Assembly: GCF_900110835.1 (NCBI RefSeq)
Contig: NZ_FOJG01000001.1
Coordinates: forward strand, 3,565,499 to 3,629,498
DNA from: Chitinophaga arvensicola
Lineage (GTDB): Bacteria > Bacteroidota > Bacteroidia > Chitinophagales > Chitinophagaceae
Length of the DNA: 64,000 bases
Reading direction: 5' to 3'
Part shown: piece after piece, positions 40,596 to 49,923 of the stretch
Numbering within the stretch: the stretch's first letter is position 1
Layout: every line of letters starts with the position of its first letter
The notes under the pieces: generated by a model
The model's database searches: none
Told to the model about the DNA's origin: nothing
Seen by the model: the letters and a program-made list of their open reading frames with translations, nothing else
Program-made: the position numbers and the translations under genes

Positions 40596-42503
40596 ATGGC
40601 AAACACGGACAAAACGGATAACAAAGATCTATTTGCTTCCTATACGGAAGACTCCATACGGTCGCTGGACTGGCGGGAGCATATCCGCCTCCGGCCTGGT
40701 ATGTATATCGGTAAACTGGGAGATGGATCGAGTATGGATGATGGTATTTACATCCTGCTCAAAGAGGTAACGGATAACTGTATTGACGAGCATACCATGG
40801 GCTTTGGCAAACAGGTGGATATCAAGGTAACAGAACATCATGTCACGGTCCGGGATTTTGGTCGTGGTATTCCTTTGGGGAAAGTGGTGGATGTAGTGAG
40901 CAAGATCAATACCGGCGCCAAATACGACAGCAAGGCCTTTCAGAAGTCTGTAGGTTTGAACGGGGTGGGTACGAAGGCCGTAAACGCTTTGTCCAGCTAT
41001 TTCAAAGTGCAATCAGTGCGTGATGGCCGCATGAAAGTGGCGGAGTTTGAAAGAGGCGTCTTAATAAAAGAGCATAAAGAAACGGCTACCACGGAACCTA
41101 ATGGTACCCTGGTAACATTTACACCGGATGATACGGTATTTAAGAACTATCGTTTTATCCCGGAATTCCTGGAGAACCAGATCTGGAACTATTGCTTCCT
41201 GAATGCGGGCCTCACCGTCAGCTTCAACGGCAAAAAATATATCTCCAAGAATGGTTTGCTGGACCTGCTCCAACGCAAAACCAACGAAGAAGACCTGCGC
41301 TACCCTATCATTCACCTGAAGGGAGAAGATATTGAAGTGGCGATCACCCACGAAAGCCAGTATGGAGAAGAATACTATTCCTTTGTAAACGGTCAGCATA
41401 CCACCCAGGGTGGTACGCACCTGGCGGCCTTCCGCGAGGCTTTTGTGAAAACGGTGCGCGACTTCTACAAGAAAGATTACGAAGCAACAGATATCCGTGC
41501 ATCCATTTGCGCAGCGGTGTCTATCAGGGTACAGGAGCCGGTGTTTGAATCGCAGACAAAGACCAAACTGGGTTCCCAGGTGGTATTTGAAGGCGGTCCA
41601 TCTGTAAAGGCGTTTGTACTGGAATTCCTTTCCAAGCACCTGGATGATTACCTGCACCGTAACCCGGCTATCGCCGAAGCGTTGAAGAAACGTATTGAGC
41701 AGAGTGAGCGTGAACGTAAAGAACTGGCAGGTATCAAGAAACTGGCCAACGAAAGAGCAAAGAAAGCGAACCTGCATAACCGCAAGCTGCGCGACTGCCG
41801 TCTGCACCTGAATGATGAACTGACCGGAAAAGACAAGGCAGAACAGGAAGCACGACGCTTGGATACCACCGTATTCATTACGGAAGGTGATTCCGCGAGC
41901 GGCTCCATCACCAAATCCCGCAATGTGGAAACACAGGCCGTGTTCAGTTTGCGTGGTAAACCGCTGAACAGTTTCGGTCTTACCAAGAAGGTGGTATACG
42001 AAAATGAAGAGTTCAATCTCCTGCAACATGCGCTGAATATCGAAGAAGGACTGGAAGGCCTGCGCTACAACAACATTGTGGTGGCTACCGATGCCGATGT
42101 GGATGGGATGCACATCCGTTTGCTGCTGCTGACTTTCTTCCTGCAGTTTTTCCCCGACCTGGTGAAAAACGGACACGTGTATATCCTGGAAACGCCGCTG
42201 TTCAGGGTACGTAACAAGCAGCAAACCATTTACTGCTATAACGAAGACGAGAAACAGAAAGCAGTAAAGAAACTGGGCAACAAACCGGAGATAACCCGGT
42301 TTAAAGGATTGGGAGAAATTTCCCCGGATGAGTTTGGCCGTTTTATCGGAGAAGATATCCGCATAGAGCCGATCATTTTATCGAAAGATATTCATATCCA
42401 GAAGTTACTGGAATACTATATGGGTAAAAACACCCAGACCCGCCAGGAGTTTATCATCAACAACCTGCGGTATGAAAAGGATTTAGTTGAAGAAACAGTA
42501 TAG
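40596..42503 (+). CDS. parE: DNA topoisomerase IV subunit B
   Basis: The 635-residue type IIA topoisomerase ATPase subunit has the GHKL ATP site ([33 protein letters not shown]) and a TOPRIM domain ([30 protein letters not shown]). The short length and the lack of a long insertion in TOPRIM indicate ParE rather than GyrB. It unlinks daughter chromosomes with ParC. The partner parC starts 1.3 kb downstream after two small genes, all on the plus strand, and the spacing (8 bases to the next gene) suggests one operon. Confidence 0.92.
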   Translation: MANTDKTDNKDLFASYTEDSIRSLDWREHIRLRPGMYIGKLGDGSSMDDGIYILLKEVTDNCIDEHTMGFGKQVDIKVTEHHVTVRDFGRGIPLGKVVDVVSKINTGAKYDSKAFQKSVGLNGVGTKAVNALSSYFKVQSVRDGRMKVAEFERGVLIKEHKETATTEPNGTLVTFTPDDTVFKNYRFIPEFLENQIWNYCFLNAGLTVSFNGKKYISKNGLLDLLQRKTNEEDLRYPIIHLKGEDIEVAITHESQYGEEYYSFVNGQHTTQGGTHLAAFREAFVKTVRDFYKKDYEATDIRASICAAVSIRVQEPVFESQTKTKLGSQVVFEGGPSVKAFVLEFLSKHLDDYLHRNPAIAEALKKRIEQSERERKELAGIKKLANERAKKANLHNRKLRDCRLHLNDELTGKDKAEQEARRLDTTVFITEGDSASGSITKSRNVETQAVFSLRGKPLNSFGLTKKVVYENEEFNLLQHALNIEEGLEGLRYNNIVVATDADVDGMHIRLLLLTFFLQFFPDLVKNGHVYILETPLFRVRNKQQTIYCYNEDEKQKAVKKLGNKPEITRFKGLGEISPDEFGRFIGEDIRIEPIILSKDIHIQKLLEYYMGKNTQTRQEFIINNLRYEKDLVEETV

Positions 42504-42511
42504 GAAGGCAT

Positions 42512-43387
42512 ATGGGCTTAATACACATTGTTTTTGGTCAGGCTTCAATCCCCGTGTTGGCAGAAGCGGTGGCGATGGATGAAAAAATGAGTGGAGAAAT
42601 CCTTTGTTTTGAAGACGACCTGTCTGTAGGACCGTTATTTATCCTGGACACCCCTGAAGGCCGTAACGGCCGCCGGTTGTTCTGGCAACAGCTGGCCGGT
42701 ATTGAACCGGTGGCGTCAGCCGCTGATGAAGAAGTACCAGTGGCGCCCGTGAATGAAGAAACGGATGATGCCGACCGTTTCAAATCCCTGAAAGTACAGT
42801 TAAAAGCAGATCCTGAACAGGAAGTCTGGATATGGGCCGGGCAGAATGCCCGCGACGTATGCGGTTACTACTGGCTGGTGAGTCAGCTGTATGATTTTGC
42901 AGGCCGCATTCATATCATCTATCTCAATAACCTGCCTTTCCTGAATGAGAAAGGCGCCGTATTTTATCCTACGCACCTGCACCAGATTCTGCCAAAGGAA
43001 TTTCTGAAAGCAAAAAAGCTGGCGCGCGCTATTTCACTGGCAGAGTACGAGCTGGACGGAGATGAGTGGCATCGCCTGATGAATGAAAACGCTGGTATCC
43101 GTTTACTGGAAGGCGGTAAAAAGATAAAAGGAGAGCCTACTTTATTTTATGATAAGGAGCTGCAGGCACAGAGCGGAAAAGAATTTGTGAAAGCATGGAG
43201 AGTGGTGCAGCAGGTAACCGGTAAGCTGAAATACCCGGTGATGGACCAGTTCCTCGGATGGCGGCTGAAAGAGCTGATCCGCGAAGGTAAACTGGAGAGT
43301 AAAGGAGAGTTGAAAACGATCCGCGATTTTGAAGTAAAGCAACCGGGAGAAAATATCACCACCACTGAAAACCCCACTACCGTATGA
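42512..43387 (+). CDS. DUF1835 domain protein
   Basis: The 291-residue protein has an N-terminal DUF1835 domain (IHIVFGQASIPVLAEAV, GEILCFEDDLSVGPLF) and a C-terminal DUF3658-like part with a winged-helix-like stretch (YPVMDQFLGWRLKELIREGKLESKGELKTIRDFEVK). No activity is known for the family. It lies 8 bases after parE and its stop codon overlaps the start of the cupin gene by ATGA, so it is translationally coupled. The conserved position between parE and parC in related genomes hints at a supporting role, but there is no evidence for what it is. Confidence 0.85.
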   Translation: MGLIHIVFGQASIPVLAEAVAMDEKMSGEILCFEDDLSVGPLFILDTPEGRNGRRLFWQQLAGIEPVASAADEEVPVAPVNEETDDADRFKSLKVQLKADPEQEVWIWAGQNARDVCGYYWLVSQLYDFAGRIHIIYLNNLPFLNEKGAVFYPTHLHQILPKEFLKAKKLARAISLAEYELDGDEWHRLMNENAGIRLLEGGKKIKGEPTLFYDKELQAQSGKEFVKAWRVVQQVTGKLKYPVMDQFLGWRLKELIREGKLESKGELKTIRDFEVKQPGENITTTENPTTV

Positions 43388-43788
43388 TCACCGTAACACC
43401 ATTGGAGCTGATGGGCGCAGATGACCGGGGCAGCGGTTATTTCTGGAACTGCAACCGCACAGGCGATTTTCTCGTTTGCTACCGCAATGCCGGCAGCAGC
43501 AGCGGTCAGCATTACCATGAAGGCAAAAGCGACAACAAGAATCCGGAAGTCCTGTACCTGTTTACCGGCAAGGCCGCCATTCACTGGTGTCCGCTGGGTG
43601 GACAGGAAATTGTGACCACGGAAATAACAGCACCGGCAAGAGTAGAAGTGCCGGTGAACATATGGCATCAGTTAGTGGCAATCACGGATTGCTGCTTTAT
43701 TGAGCTGAACTCCCTGGAAGATGTACAGCGTGATAGCATACGCATCTGGCGGGAGGATTTTGAAAAAATGATTAACGTAAAACCGTAA
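43384..43788 (+). CDS. Small cupin-fold protein
   Basis: The 134-residue protein has a single cupin barrel with the first metal motif in SGQHYHEGKSDNKNPEVLYLFTGKAAIHW (two histidines and a glutamate) and a second block VPVNIWHQLVAI. It resembles sugar-epimerase-like RmlC cupins. The ATG overlaps the stop of the DUF1835 gene by four bases. parC begins 11 bases after its stop. Enzyme activity is not evident. Confidence 0.78.
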   Translation: MITVTPLELMGADDRGSGYFWNCNRTGDFLVCYRNAGSSSGQHYHEGKSDNKNPEVLYLFTGKAAIHWCPLGGQEIVTTEITAPARVEVPVNIWHQLVAITDCCFIELNSLEDVQRDSIRIWREDFEKMINVKP

Positions 43789-43799
43789 GTGTACTATAC

Positions 43800-46343
43800 A
43801 TGGACATGGAAAATAAAACACCAGACGAATCTCTGCACAATGTCATCCACGTGGGGGGCATGTATGAGAGCTGGTTCCTGGATTACGCCTCTTATGTGAT
43901 CCTGGAGCGGGCGGTGCCCAGCGTGGAAGATGGGTTGAAACCCGTACAGCGTCGTATCCTGCACGCCATGAAAGAAATGGACGATGGCCGTTTTAATAAA
44001 GTGGCTAACGTTATCGGGCAAACGATGCAGTATCACCCACATGGAGATGCTTCTATCAGTGATGCCATTGTTAACCTCGGACAGAAAGACCTGCTTATTG
44101 AAACCCAGGGTAACTGGGGCGATGTGAGAACCGGTGATGACGCCGCAGCCGCCAGGTATATTGAGGCGCGCCTGTCGAAGTTTGCACTGGACGTGGCTTT
44201 CAATCCTAAAACAACTTCCTGGCAGCTCAGTTACGATGGCCGTAAGAACGAACCACTGGCTTTACCCATGAAGTTCCCGCTGCTGCTGGCACAGGGAGCG
44301 GAAGGTATCGCAGTAGGCTTGTCTACCAAAATATTACCGCATAATTTCTGCGAGCTGATAGATGCTTCCGTAAAATATCTGCGTGGTAAAAAGTTTGAAC
44401 TGTTCCCGGACTTCGCTACCGGCGGTATGATCGATGTAGCCAACTACAATGATGGCAAACGCGGTGGTAAGGTAAGGGTACGGGCACATATTGAAGAGAA
44501 AGATAAAAAGACGCTGCTGATCAAGGATGTACCTTATGGTATCACCACTACGCAGCTGATGGAGTCGATCGTAAAAGCCAACGACAATAGTAAAATCAAG
44601 ATCAAAAAGGTAGTGGATAACACCGCTGCAGAAGTAGAGATTGAAGTGCAACTGGCGCCCGGCATTTCTCCGGATATTACCATCGATGCCCTGTACGCCT
44701 TCACGGATTGCGAGATCTCTATTTCTCCGAATGCCTGCGTTATTGTAAGTGATAAACCGCAATTCCTCACCGCATCCGATCTGCTGAAAGCTTCTGCCGA
44801 CTACACCAAAGACCTGCTGAAACAGGAACTGGAAATTAAGCTGGCGGAATTACAGGAGAAATGGCATTATACTTCCCTCGAAAAACTCTTCTTCGAAAAA
44901 GGGATCTATAAGGAACTGGAACAGAAGCATAAGGACTGGGAAACCGTACTGAATGCGATTGATAAAGGATTTACACCGTATAAGAAACAATTGAAACGCG
45001 AAATTACCCGCGAGGATATTGTGAAATTAACGGAGAAGCCTGTACGCCGTATTTACCGCCTGGATATCAATGAACTGAACGAACAGATCAAAGGTATTGA
45101 AGCGGATATCAAGGAAGTGAAAAACAACCTGGCCAACCTCACGGATTACACCGTAGCTTACTACGATAACCTGTTGAAGAAGTATGGCAAAGGCCGCGAG
45201 CGTAAAACCATTATCAAAACTTTTGATACCATCCAGGTGGCATCCGTAGCGATTGCCAACACCAAAATATATGTAAACCGTGCAGATGGTTTCATTGGTA
45301 CTTCCCTGAAGAAAGATGAGTTTGTAGCAGATTGTTCTGATCTCGACAATATCATCATCTTCCGTCGCGATGGTAAAATGCTGGTGACAAAAGTAGCCGA
45401 TAAAACCTTTGTGGGTAAGGATATTATTCACGTGGATATTTTCCGTAAGAATGATGAACGTACTACCTACAACATGATTTATGTGGAAGGTAAAACGGGT
45501 GTGAGCTATGCCAAACGTTTCAATGTAACGGGTGTTACCCGCGACAAGGAATACGACCTGGCGCATAAAGGTGAGAAAAATTCCAAAGTGCAGTATTTCT
45601 CTGCCAATCCAAACGGAGAAGCAGAAGTGGTGACGATCAAGCTGAGCCCGAACTGTAGCGCACGTAACAAGGAGTTTGACCTGTTCTTCGAAACCATTGC
45701 TATCAAAGGACGTAGTTCCATGGGTAACGTGGTGACCAAGTACCCGATCCGTGGCGTGAAATTCAAAGAGAAAGGCGTATCTACACTTGCCGGACAGAAG
45801 ATCTGGTATGATACCGAAACCGGTCGTCTGAACACAGAAGAACGTGGTGTTTACATCGGTGCTTTTGAAGGAGAAGACAAGATCTTTGTCGCCTTTAAGA
45901 ACGGTACCTATGAACTCACTAATTACGATCTCACCAATCGTTATGAATCCGGTGATGTGGTGTACATTGAGAAGTTTAATCCGGAAAAAACGGTGACGGC
46001 GATCTACTTTGATGCAGACAAGAAACAGTTTAACGTTAAACGTTTCCGCATTGAAACGCAAACGCTGAATAATAAATTCACTTTCATCAAGGAAGGAGCA
46101 GCCAATTACCTGGAAATGGTGACCACGCATACGCAGCCGATTGTATTGCTGAAAACGGGTAAGAAACGCAGTCCGGAAGAAGAGGAAATAGACCTCTCCG
46201 AATTTGTGGAAATAACCGGTTGGAAAGCAGTAGGAACAAGGATTGCGGGCGAAGACCTGATCAGTGCGGAATTGTTGTCTGAAGATGAAGATCCGGATCC
46301 GAATGAAGAAGGACCAGCAGGCGGACAGGGCGAATTGTTCTAG
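43800..46343 (+). CDS. parC: DNA topoisomerase IV subunit A
   Basis: The 847-residue subunit has the breakage-reunion domain with the catalytic tyrosine Y120 in AAAARYIEARLSKF and the winged helix HPHGDASISDAI. Residue A84 stands where E. coli GyrA has S83, and D88 where it has D87. The C-terminal beta-pinwheel domain is present, with an acidic end (DEDPDPNEEGPAGG). Together with parE it forms topoisomerase IV; the short 847-residue length also suits ParC. A start two codons later (MENK) is possible. A perfect palindromic terminator follows and ends transcripts from both sides. Confidence 0.93.
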   Translation: MDMENKTPDESLHNVIHVGGMYESWFLDYASYVILERAVPSVEDGLKPVQRRILHAMKEMDDGRFNKVANVIGQTMQYHPHGDASISDAIVNLGQKDLLIETQGNWGDVRTGDDAAAARYIEARLSKFALDVAFNPKTTSWQLSYDGRKNEPLALPMKFPLLLAQGAEGIAVGLSTKILPHNFCELIDASVKYLRGKKFELFPDFATGGMIDVANYNDGKRGGKVRVRAHIEEKDKKTLLIKDVPYGITTTQLMESIVKANDNSKIKIKKVVDNTAAEVEIEVQLAPGISPDITIDALYAFTDCEISISPNACVIVSDKPQFLTASDLLKASADYTKDLLKQELEIKLAELQEKWHYTSLEKLFFEKGIYKELEQKHKDWETVLNAIDKGFTPYKKQLKREITREDIVKLTEKPVRRIYRLDINELNEQIKGIEADIKEVKNNLANLTDYTVAYYDNLLKKYGKGRERKTIIKTFDTIQVASVAIANTKIYVNRADGFIGTSLKKDEFVADCSDLDNIIIFRRDGKMLVTKVADKTFVGKDIIHVDIFRKNDERTTYNMIYVEGKTGVSYAKRFNVTGVTRDKEYDLAHKGEKNSKVQYFSANPNGEAEVVTIKLSPNCSARNKEFDLFFETIAIKGRSSMGNVVTKYPIRGVKFKEKGVSTLAGQKIWYDTETGRLNTEERGVYIGAFEGEDKIFVAFKNGTYELTNYDLTNRYESGDVVYIEKFNPEKTVTAIYFDADKKQFNVKRFRIETQTLNNKFTFIKEGAANYLEMVTTHTQPIVLLKTGKKRSPEEEEIDLSEFVEITGWKAVGTRIAGEDLISAELLSEDEDPDPNEEGPAGGQGELF

Positions 46344-46364
46344 CCGGTTGTTTAAAACGATACC

Positions 46365-46398
46365 AAAAAAGCGGATAGCATATGCTATCCGCTTTTTT
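46365..46398. terminator. Bidirectional terminator between parC and marR
   Basis: GCGGATAGCATATGCTATCCGC at 46371-46392 is a perfect palindrome flanked by AAAAAA and TTTTTTT. It works on both strands: for parC on the plus strand and for the marR-like gene on the minus strand. Confidence 0.95.
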
Positions 46399-46414
46399 TA
46401 TTTAAGAGAGATGA

Positions 46415-46840
46415 TTATATTTTCCCTCCCATATTCCTGATCATTTTTTCAAGGAAGTTGATCGCAGCAAGATACTCTTCTGTGCTGATGCCTTCCATTA
46501 CTTTTTCCTTGTTCTTCAATTGCAGCGCTTCAATGGCGATGTATTCCTGTTTCCCGGTATCAGTAAAGGAATAATGATTTGCGGAGAACTGTATCCAGTT
46601 ACGGACGATCAGTGATTCCAGCAGTTCATCCAGTTCTTTTTCTGAGAGAAAGCGGTTTACCTGGTGGTAGTACAGCTCTTTACTGATTTTTCCGTGCGTA
46701 TCTATATTTTTCAATACCTGCCAGTGAAACCTGTTGATCTGGTAGGTTTCAAAAGCATTATTGGTGAAATGTGTAATAAGGCTGTCCGCTTCTTTGAGAT
46801 ACCAGCCAATGGGAAGCTTTTCAGCTATTTCGGATTGCAT
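46415..46840 (-). CDS. MarR-like winged-helix regulator
   Basis: From MQSEIAEKLPIGWYLKEADSL the product has 141 residues with a winged-helix fold: helix HWQVLKNIDTHGKISKELYYHQVNRFLSEKELDELLESLIVRNWIQFSANHYSFTDTGKQ, where the recognition helix and the wing (YSFTDTGKQEY) are visible. MarR-type regulators often respond to antibiotics or phenolics. It is 10 bases downstream of a VOC/glyoxalase gene on the same strand, a common pairing of resistance protein and regulator. A longer start at 46879 overlaps that gene and is not preferred. Confidence 0.75.
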   Translation of the reverse strand: MQSEIAEKLPIGWYLKEADSLITHFTNNAFETYQINRFHWQVLKNIDTHGKISKELYYHQVNRFLSEKELDELLESLIVRNWIQFSANHYSFTDTGKQEYIAIEALQLKNKEKVMEGISTEEYLAAINFLEKMIRNMGGKI

Positions 46841-46850
46841 GAGTGTTGTT

Positions 46851-47222
46851 TTAATCTTTGATGGGGGTGGTAATTTCAATCATAATGGCATCAAATGTAA
46901 AGTAGAAACCGAATGTTTTGCGCATGATCTGTGGCTCCTGGTCCAGTTGGATACCTCCGCTTTTCAGTCGCTCCCAGGTGGCTTTTACAGCAGCTTCATC
47001 TTCCAGGTAAAATCCGATATGGAAAGTATCCGGGTAGGTGTGGTTGCCTTTTTCGTTCATTTTCTGGTGCATCAGCACCAGGATGAATCCATCAGGACCG
47101 TGTAAAACGGACAGCGTATCGTTCAGCTTCGGATCCACACAGGTAAAGTCGAAATAGGTTTCGAATAAAGCGCGGGTGGAGGGGATGTCCTTTACAGAGA
47201 GGTTCAGGTGATTGAGTTGCAT
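46851..47222 (-). CDS. VOC (glyoxalase/bleomycin resistance) family protein
   Basis: The 123-residue protein is one VOC domain: MQLNHLNLSVKDIPSTRALFETYFDFTCVDPKLNDTLSVL at the start and FHIGFYLEDEAAVKATWERLKSGG in the middle, with ending FYFTFDAIMIEIT. It has the first histidine in LNHLNLSV and the glutamate in MIEIT. These proteins bind metals and small molecules or antibiotics. The gene pair with the MarR-like gene suggests inducible detoxification, but the compound is unknown. Confidence 0.85.
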   Translation of the reverse strand: MQLNHLNLSVKDIPSTRALFETYFDFTCVDPKLNDTLSVLHGPDGFILVLMHQKMNEKGNHTYPDTFHIGFYLEDEAAVKATWERLKSGGIQLDQEPQIMRKTFGFYFTFDAIMIEITTPIKD

Positions 47223-47313
47223 GATAAATGAATGTTCGCTCGTTTATGATGCAAAGGTAAAAGAATGATTGTTCTTTTAAGAAAAAAATTTAAAAAGCAG
47301 GTAAAAAAGTGGT

Positions 47314-47697
47314 TTATGCCGGTAAATCAGGAATAAAAACCGGGCTACTATTGGTATCGAAAGGCAGATAGATCCGTTCCCATTCGTTTCCATCAACAAT
47401 TTCCCAGGTATGACCGGGGCCTTCGGTATCTTCGGCGATGAGGATAATACCTGGTTCGATAATAAAGGTATCGCCATTGGTAACGGCAAATTTCAGCGTC
47501 CCTTTGAGGGTTACCACGTACTGCCGCCTCGGGGCAGGATGCGGAACATTTTCGAGGGTACCGGTGCCGGTTTGTCCAAAGAAGTAACCGACTTCTATTT
47601 GCCGGTGGGTTTCAATTCTCCCGGTTTCAAAAGAACATTCTGTTTCATTGATATTGAATAGCCTGATAGCCCTGATGTAAGTTGATCCGTTATCCAT
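47314..47697 (-). CDS. Small cupin-like protein
   Basis: The 127-residue product contains a cupin-type beta barrel: IETHRQIEVGYFFGQTGTG, RRQYVVTLKGTLKFAVTNGDTFIIEPGIILIAEDTEGPGHTW and GNEWERIYLPF. Metal ligands are incomplete, so catalysis is doubtful. It is the last gene of the minus-strand heptose/glycan run, with only 5 bases from the upstream gene's stop. Role unknown. Confidence 0.7.
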   Translation of the reverse strand: MDNGSTYIRAIRLFNINETECSFETGRIETHRQIEVGYFFGQTGTGTLENVPHPAPRRQYVVTLKGTLKFAVTNGDTFIIEPGIILIAEDTEGPGHTWEIVDGNEWERIYLPFDTNSSPVFIPDLPA

Positions 47698-47702
47698 ATG
47701 CT

Positions 47703-48680
47703 TTATTGTTTCTTCTTTTGCGTTGCTGGCTTCTTCGGTGCTTGTTGTTCGTAGTCTTCGGCCGACTTCGGCTGGGTCATACTTTTCTTTTTCTGATCCA
47801 GTGGTTGGGGGGTAGGAGCGCCTTTTCCCATAGGAATGGCATCATGGAAGATCTTATTCACATGCATCCATTTACCCGCCAGCCATTTAAAGCCTTCGTA
47901 GTCCATATCGGATACGTAGGTGAATTTCTTCGCCGGCTCATTGGTTTCTGAAATGAGGTGATCATATACGATCATATTCAGCTCTTTGTTATAATTGAGC
48001 GTAGCGGTGCTTTCCTTCTTATATTCAATGATAAAGCGGTTGCGCGTGGGTTTGGGCGTACTGTCTTCTGCGAAGCTGAAAAATGGACCGCCAAACACCG
48101 GTGTGCCGTTTTTAAAGGTCAGCATTTCCACTATTTTCTTCTGACTGCGTGGGTTATTGGCGTCCCAGCCAAAGAGGGTATAAAACTCCTGGTTGAAGTA
48201 ATGGCGGTGTACGATATTATAGTACAGGCAGCCATACCAGGACTTATTATCTGTAATGGTATCTGTATTGGTCATGTAGTCAGACGCATCGAACAGGGGG
48301 AATAGCTTGAGCTGTCCATCAGGCGTATTCATCTGGATAGCCCCAAAATGCCGGTAAAAGCCGTTTTCACGTTCCAGTGCCCAGGTGAAAATGCGGAAGG
48401 CGCTGTCCTGAGGGTATTGAATGGACACCGTTTTCAGGGAATCAAAGGAAAAACGGAAAGAGTATTTTGTTTTCAGCGTTCTGACCAGCAAGGGAATAAA
48501 CTCATCTATGGCCCGTTCCCGGCCATCATCACCTTTACCGTTGAAGATGTCCTGGCTGAGCTGTTGCAGGGTATCCTGGCTGCTTTTCAGGTGTTTCAGC
48601 CCGGCAGCATCCGGTTGCTGGGCAAAAGCCAGCACAGAGATGATCATCAGGAAAAGTGACAGTAATGATTTTTTTACCAT
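47703..48680 (-). CDS. Secreted protein of unknown function, lysine-rich tail
   Basis: The 325-residue product has a signal peptide (KKSLLSLFLMIISVLAFA, cleavage before QQPDAAG). The mature part starts helical and continues with strands FRFSFDSLKTVSIQYP, FGAIQMNTPDGQLKLFPLFDAS, WYGCLYYNIVHRHYFN and AKKFTYVSDMDYEGFKWL. The end is charged (PKSAEDYEQQAPKKPATQKKKQ). I do not recognise a Pfam family. It is within the heptose operon, 26 bases downstream of gmhB, so a link with the surface glycan is possible. Confidence 0.75.
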   Translation of the reverse strand: MVKKSLLSLFLMIISVLAFAQQPDAAGLKHLKSSQDTLQQLSQDIFNGKGDDGRERAIDEFIPLLVRTLKTKYSFRFSFDSLKTVSIQYPQDSAFRIFTWALERENGFYRHFGAIQMNTPDGQLKLFPLFDASDYMTNTDTITDNKSWYGCLYYNIVHRHYFNQEFYTLFGWDANNPRSQKKIVEMLTFKNGTPVFGGPFFSFAEDSTPKPTRNRFIIEYKKESTATLNYNKELNMIVYDHLISETNEPAKKFTYVSDMDYEGFKWLAGKWMHVNKIFHDAIPMGKGAPTPQPLDQKKKSMTQPKSAEDYEQQAPKKPATQKKKQ

Positions 48681-48706
48681 GTCTATTATACGGTTCCGGC
48701 TGTGAA

Positions 48707-49228
48707 TTATTGTATAGCCTGTGCAAACTGCAGCAGGTTTTGATATCGCTGGTCAATCAGCGGATGCGGAAAAGCGGTTTCCGGACGGGTAGAAGGAATA
48801 AAGATCGTTTGCATGCCCAGGTTCTTTCCGAACTGCATATCGCTCAATGTATTGCCTACCATTACGGAGCTACTGAAATCGATATCCGGAAAATCCTGTT
48901 TTGCCTGCATCCCCATGCCAGTTGCCGGTTTTCGGCAAGGACTGCTGTTATCTACATCCGGGCAAAAATAAATGGCGTCAATTCTGCCGCCATGTCCTTC
49001 AATCTGTTGCTTCATCTGCGTATGTATTTCCTGCAAACCTGCTGTGGTAAGCAGGCCACGGCCAATACAGCGTTGATTGGTGATCACAATAATGCGGTCG
49101 AAACGTTTCGCCAGGATAGGCATTGCTGTCAACACCCCATCGCTGAATTGAAACATATCCGGTCGGAGTACATACCCATCACGGATTTCATCGTTGATTA
49201 CACCATCTCTGTCGAGGAATAAGGTCAT
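48707..49228 (-). CDS. gmhB: D,D-heptose 1,7-bisphosphate phosphatase
   Basis: The 173-residue HAD-IIIA phosphatase removes the C7 phosphate of D-glycero-D-manno-heptose 1,7-bisphosphate. It has the nucleophile pair in LFLDRDGVIND, the VITNQ motif (ITNQRCIGRG), and VMVGNTLSDMQFGKN with the last acidic residue as N-T-L-S-D. The zinc-binding cysteines usually found in GmhB are reduced to FCPDVDNSSPCRKP (two cysteines). It overlaps the hddC gene by four bases (ATGA), which fits a coupled pathway. Together with HddA, HddC and GmhA it makes GDP-heptose. Confidence 0.9.
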   Translation of the reverse strand: MTLFLDRDGVINDEIRDGYVLRPDMFQFSDGVLTAMPILAKRFDRIIVITNQRCIGRGLLTTAGLQEIHTQMKQQIEGHGGRIDAIYFCPDVDNSSPCRKPATGMGMQAKQDFPDIDFSSSVMVGNTLSDMQFGKNLGMQTIFIPSTRPETAFPHPLIDQRYQNLLQFAQAIQ

Positions 49229-49923
49229 GATACCAGTACTTTTTTTGCTGCTTCGTAATCTTCCGGAATACCGATATCGATGAAATAGGTATCGCTGATA
49301 TAGCCGTACAATTTTCCTGCGCGTACGCCTGGTTCCAGCACGGCTGTCTCAAAAGAAAATTTTTCCGGTAAAGCCAGGCTTTTCAGAAAGCCGGCAGAAG
49401 TGCGGTAAATACCTCCATTGATGAGGCCTTCTTCGCAGAATTGTTTTTCATGAAAAGCGGTGATGCGCTGTTCTGATTCATCCAGCTGGATGCTGCCATA
49501 GCGGTCGAACTGTTGCATCGGTTTTAAGGCCAGCGACAGCGGACTTTGATGTGCCTGGTGGAAGTTATTGAATGCGGCAAGATCCACATCAAAATAAGTA
49601 TCCCCATTCACAATAAACACCTCGTTGCCCTTCAATGCCGGTAGTGCATGAAGAATACCGCCGCCGGTACCCAGAGGCTCCGGTTCTACGGTAAAGGATA
49701 CACGTAAAGGCAGTTCTATGCTGTTACACCAGCTGATCACCTGCTCAGACAGATAACCCAGCGATAGCACTGCATGATGAATGCCTTGTTTATGCAGGTA
49801 TTGCAGTAAGTAATACAGAAAAGGATGTTCGCCCAGCGGCGCCATGCATTTAGGCTTATCGGCCACTACACTTCTCAGACGTGTGCCGAGTCCACCGGCA
49901 AGTACGATACATTCACGTGTCAT
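49225..49923 (-). CDS. hddC: D-glycero-D-manno-heptose 1-phosphate guanylyltransferase
   Basis: The 232-residue nucleotidyltransferase has the family P-loop LAGGLGTRL, the KPKCMAPLGEHPF motif, and FIVNGDTYFDVD with the metal aspartates. HddC joins GMP to heptose 1-phosphate, giving GDP-D-glycero-D-manno-heptose. GTP specificity is inferred from the neighbours, as the family also contains UDP and ADP enzymes. It overlaps gmhA by four bases at its 5' end and gmhB by four at its 3' end, both as ATGA, so the three are translationally coupled. Confidence 0.88.
   Translation of the reverse strand: MTRECIVLAGGLGTRLRSVVADKPKCMAPLGEHPFLYYLLQYLHKQGIHHAVLSLGYLSEQVISWCNSIELPLRVSFTVEPEPLGTGGGILHALPALKGNEVFIVNGDTYFDVDLAAFNNFHQAHQSPLSLALKPMQQFDRYGSIQLDESEQRITAFHEKQFCEEGLINGGIYRTSAGFLKSLALPEKFSFETAVLEPGVRAGKLYGYISDTYFIDIGIPEDYEAAKKVLVS

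Noticed and set aside
41061..42224. 387-codon frame antisense to parE
   Set aside because: Shadow frame of parE; low-complexity, cysteine- and phenylalanine-rich without any domain.
45027..46130. 367-codon frame antisense to parC
   Set aside because: Shadow frame of the parC C-terminal domain.
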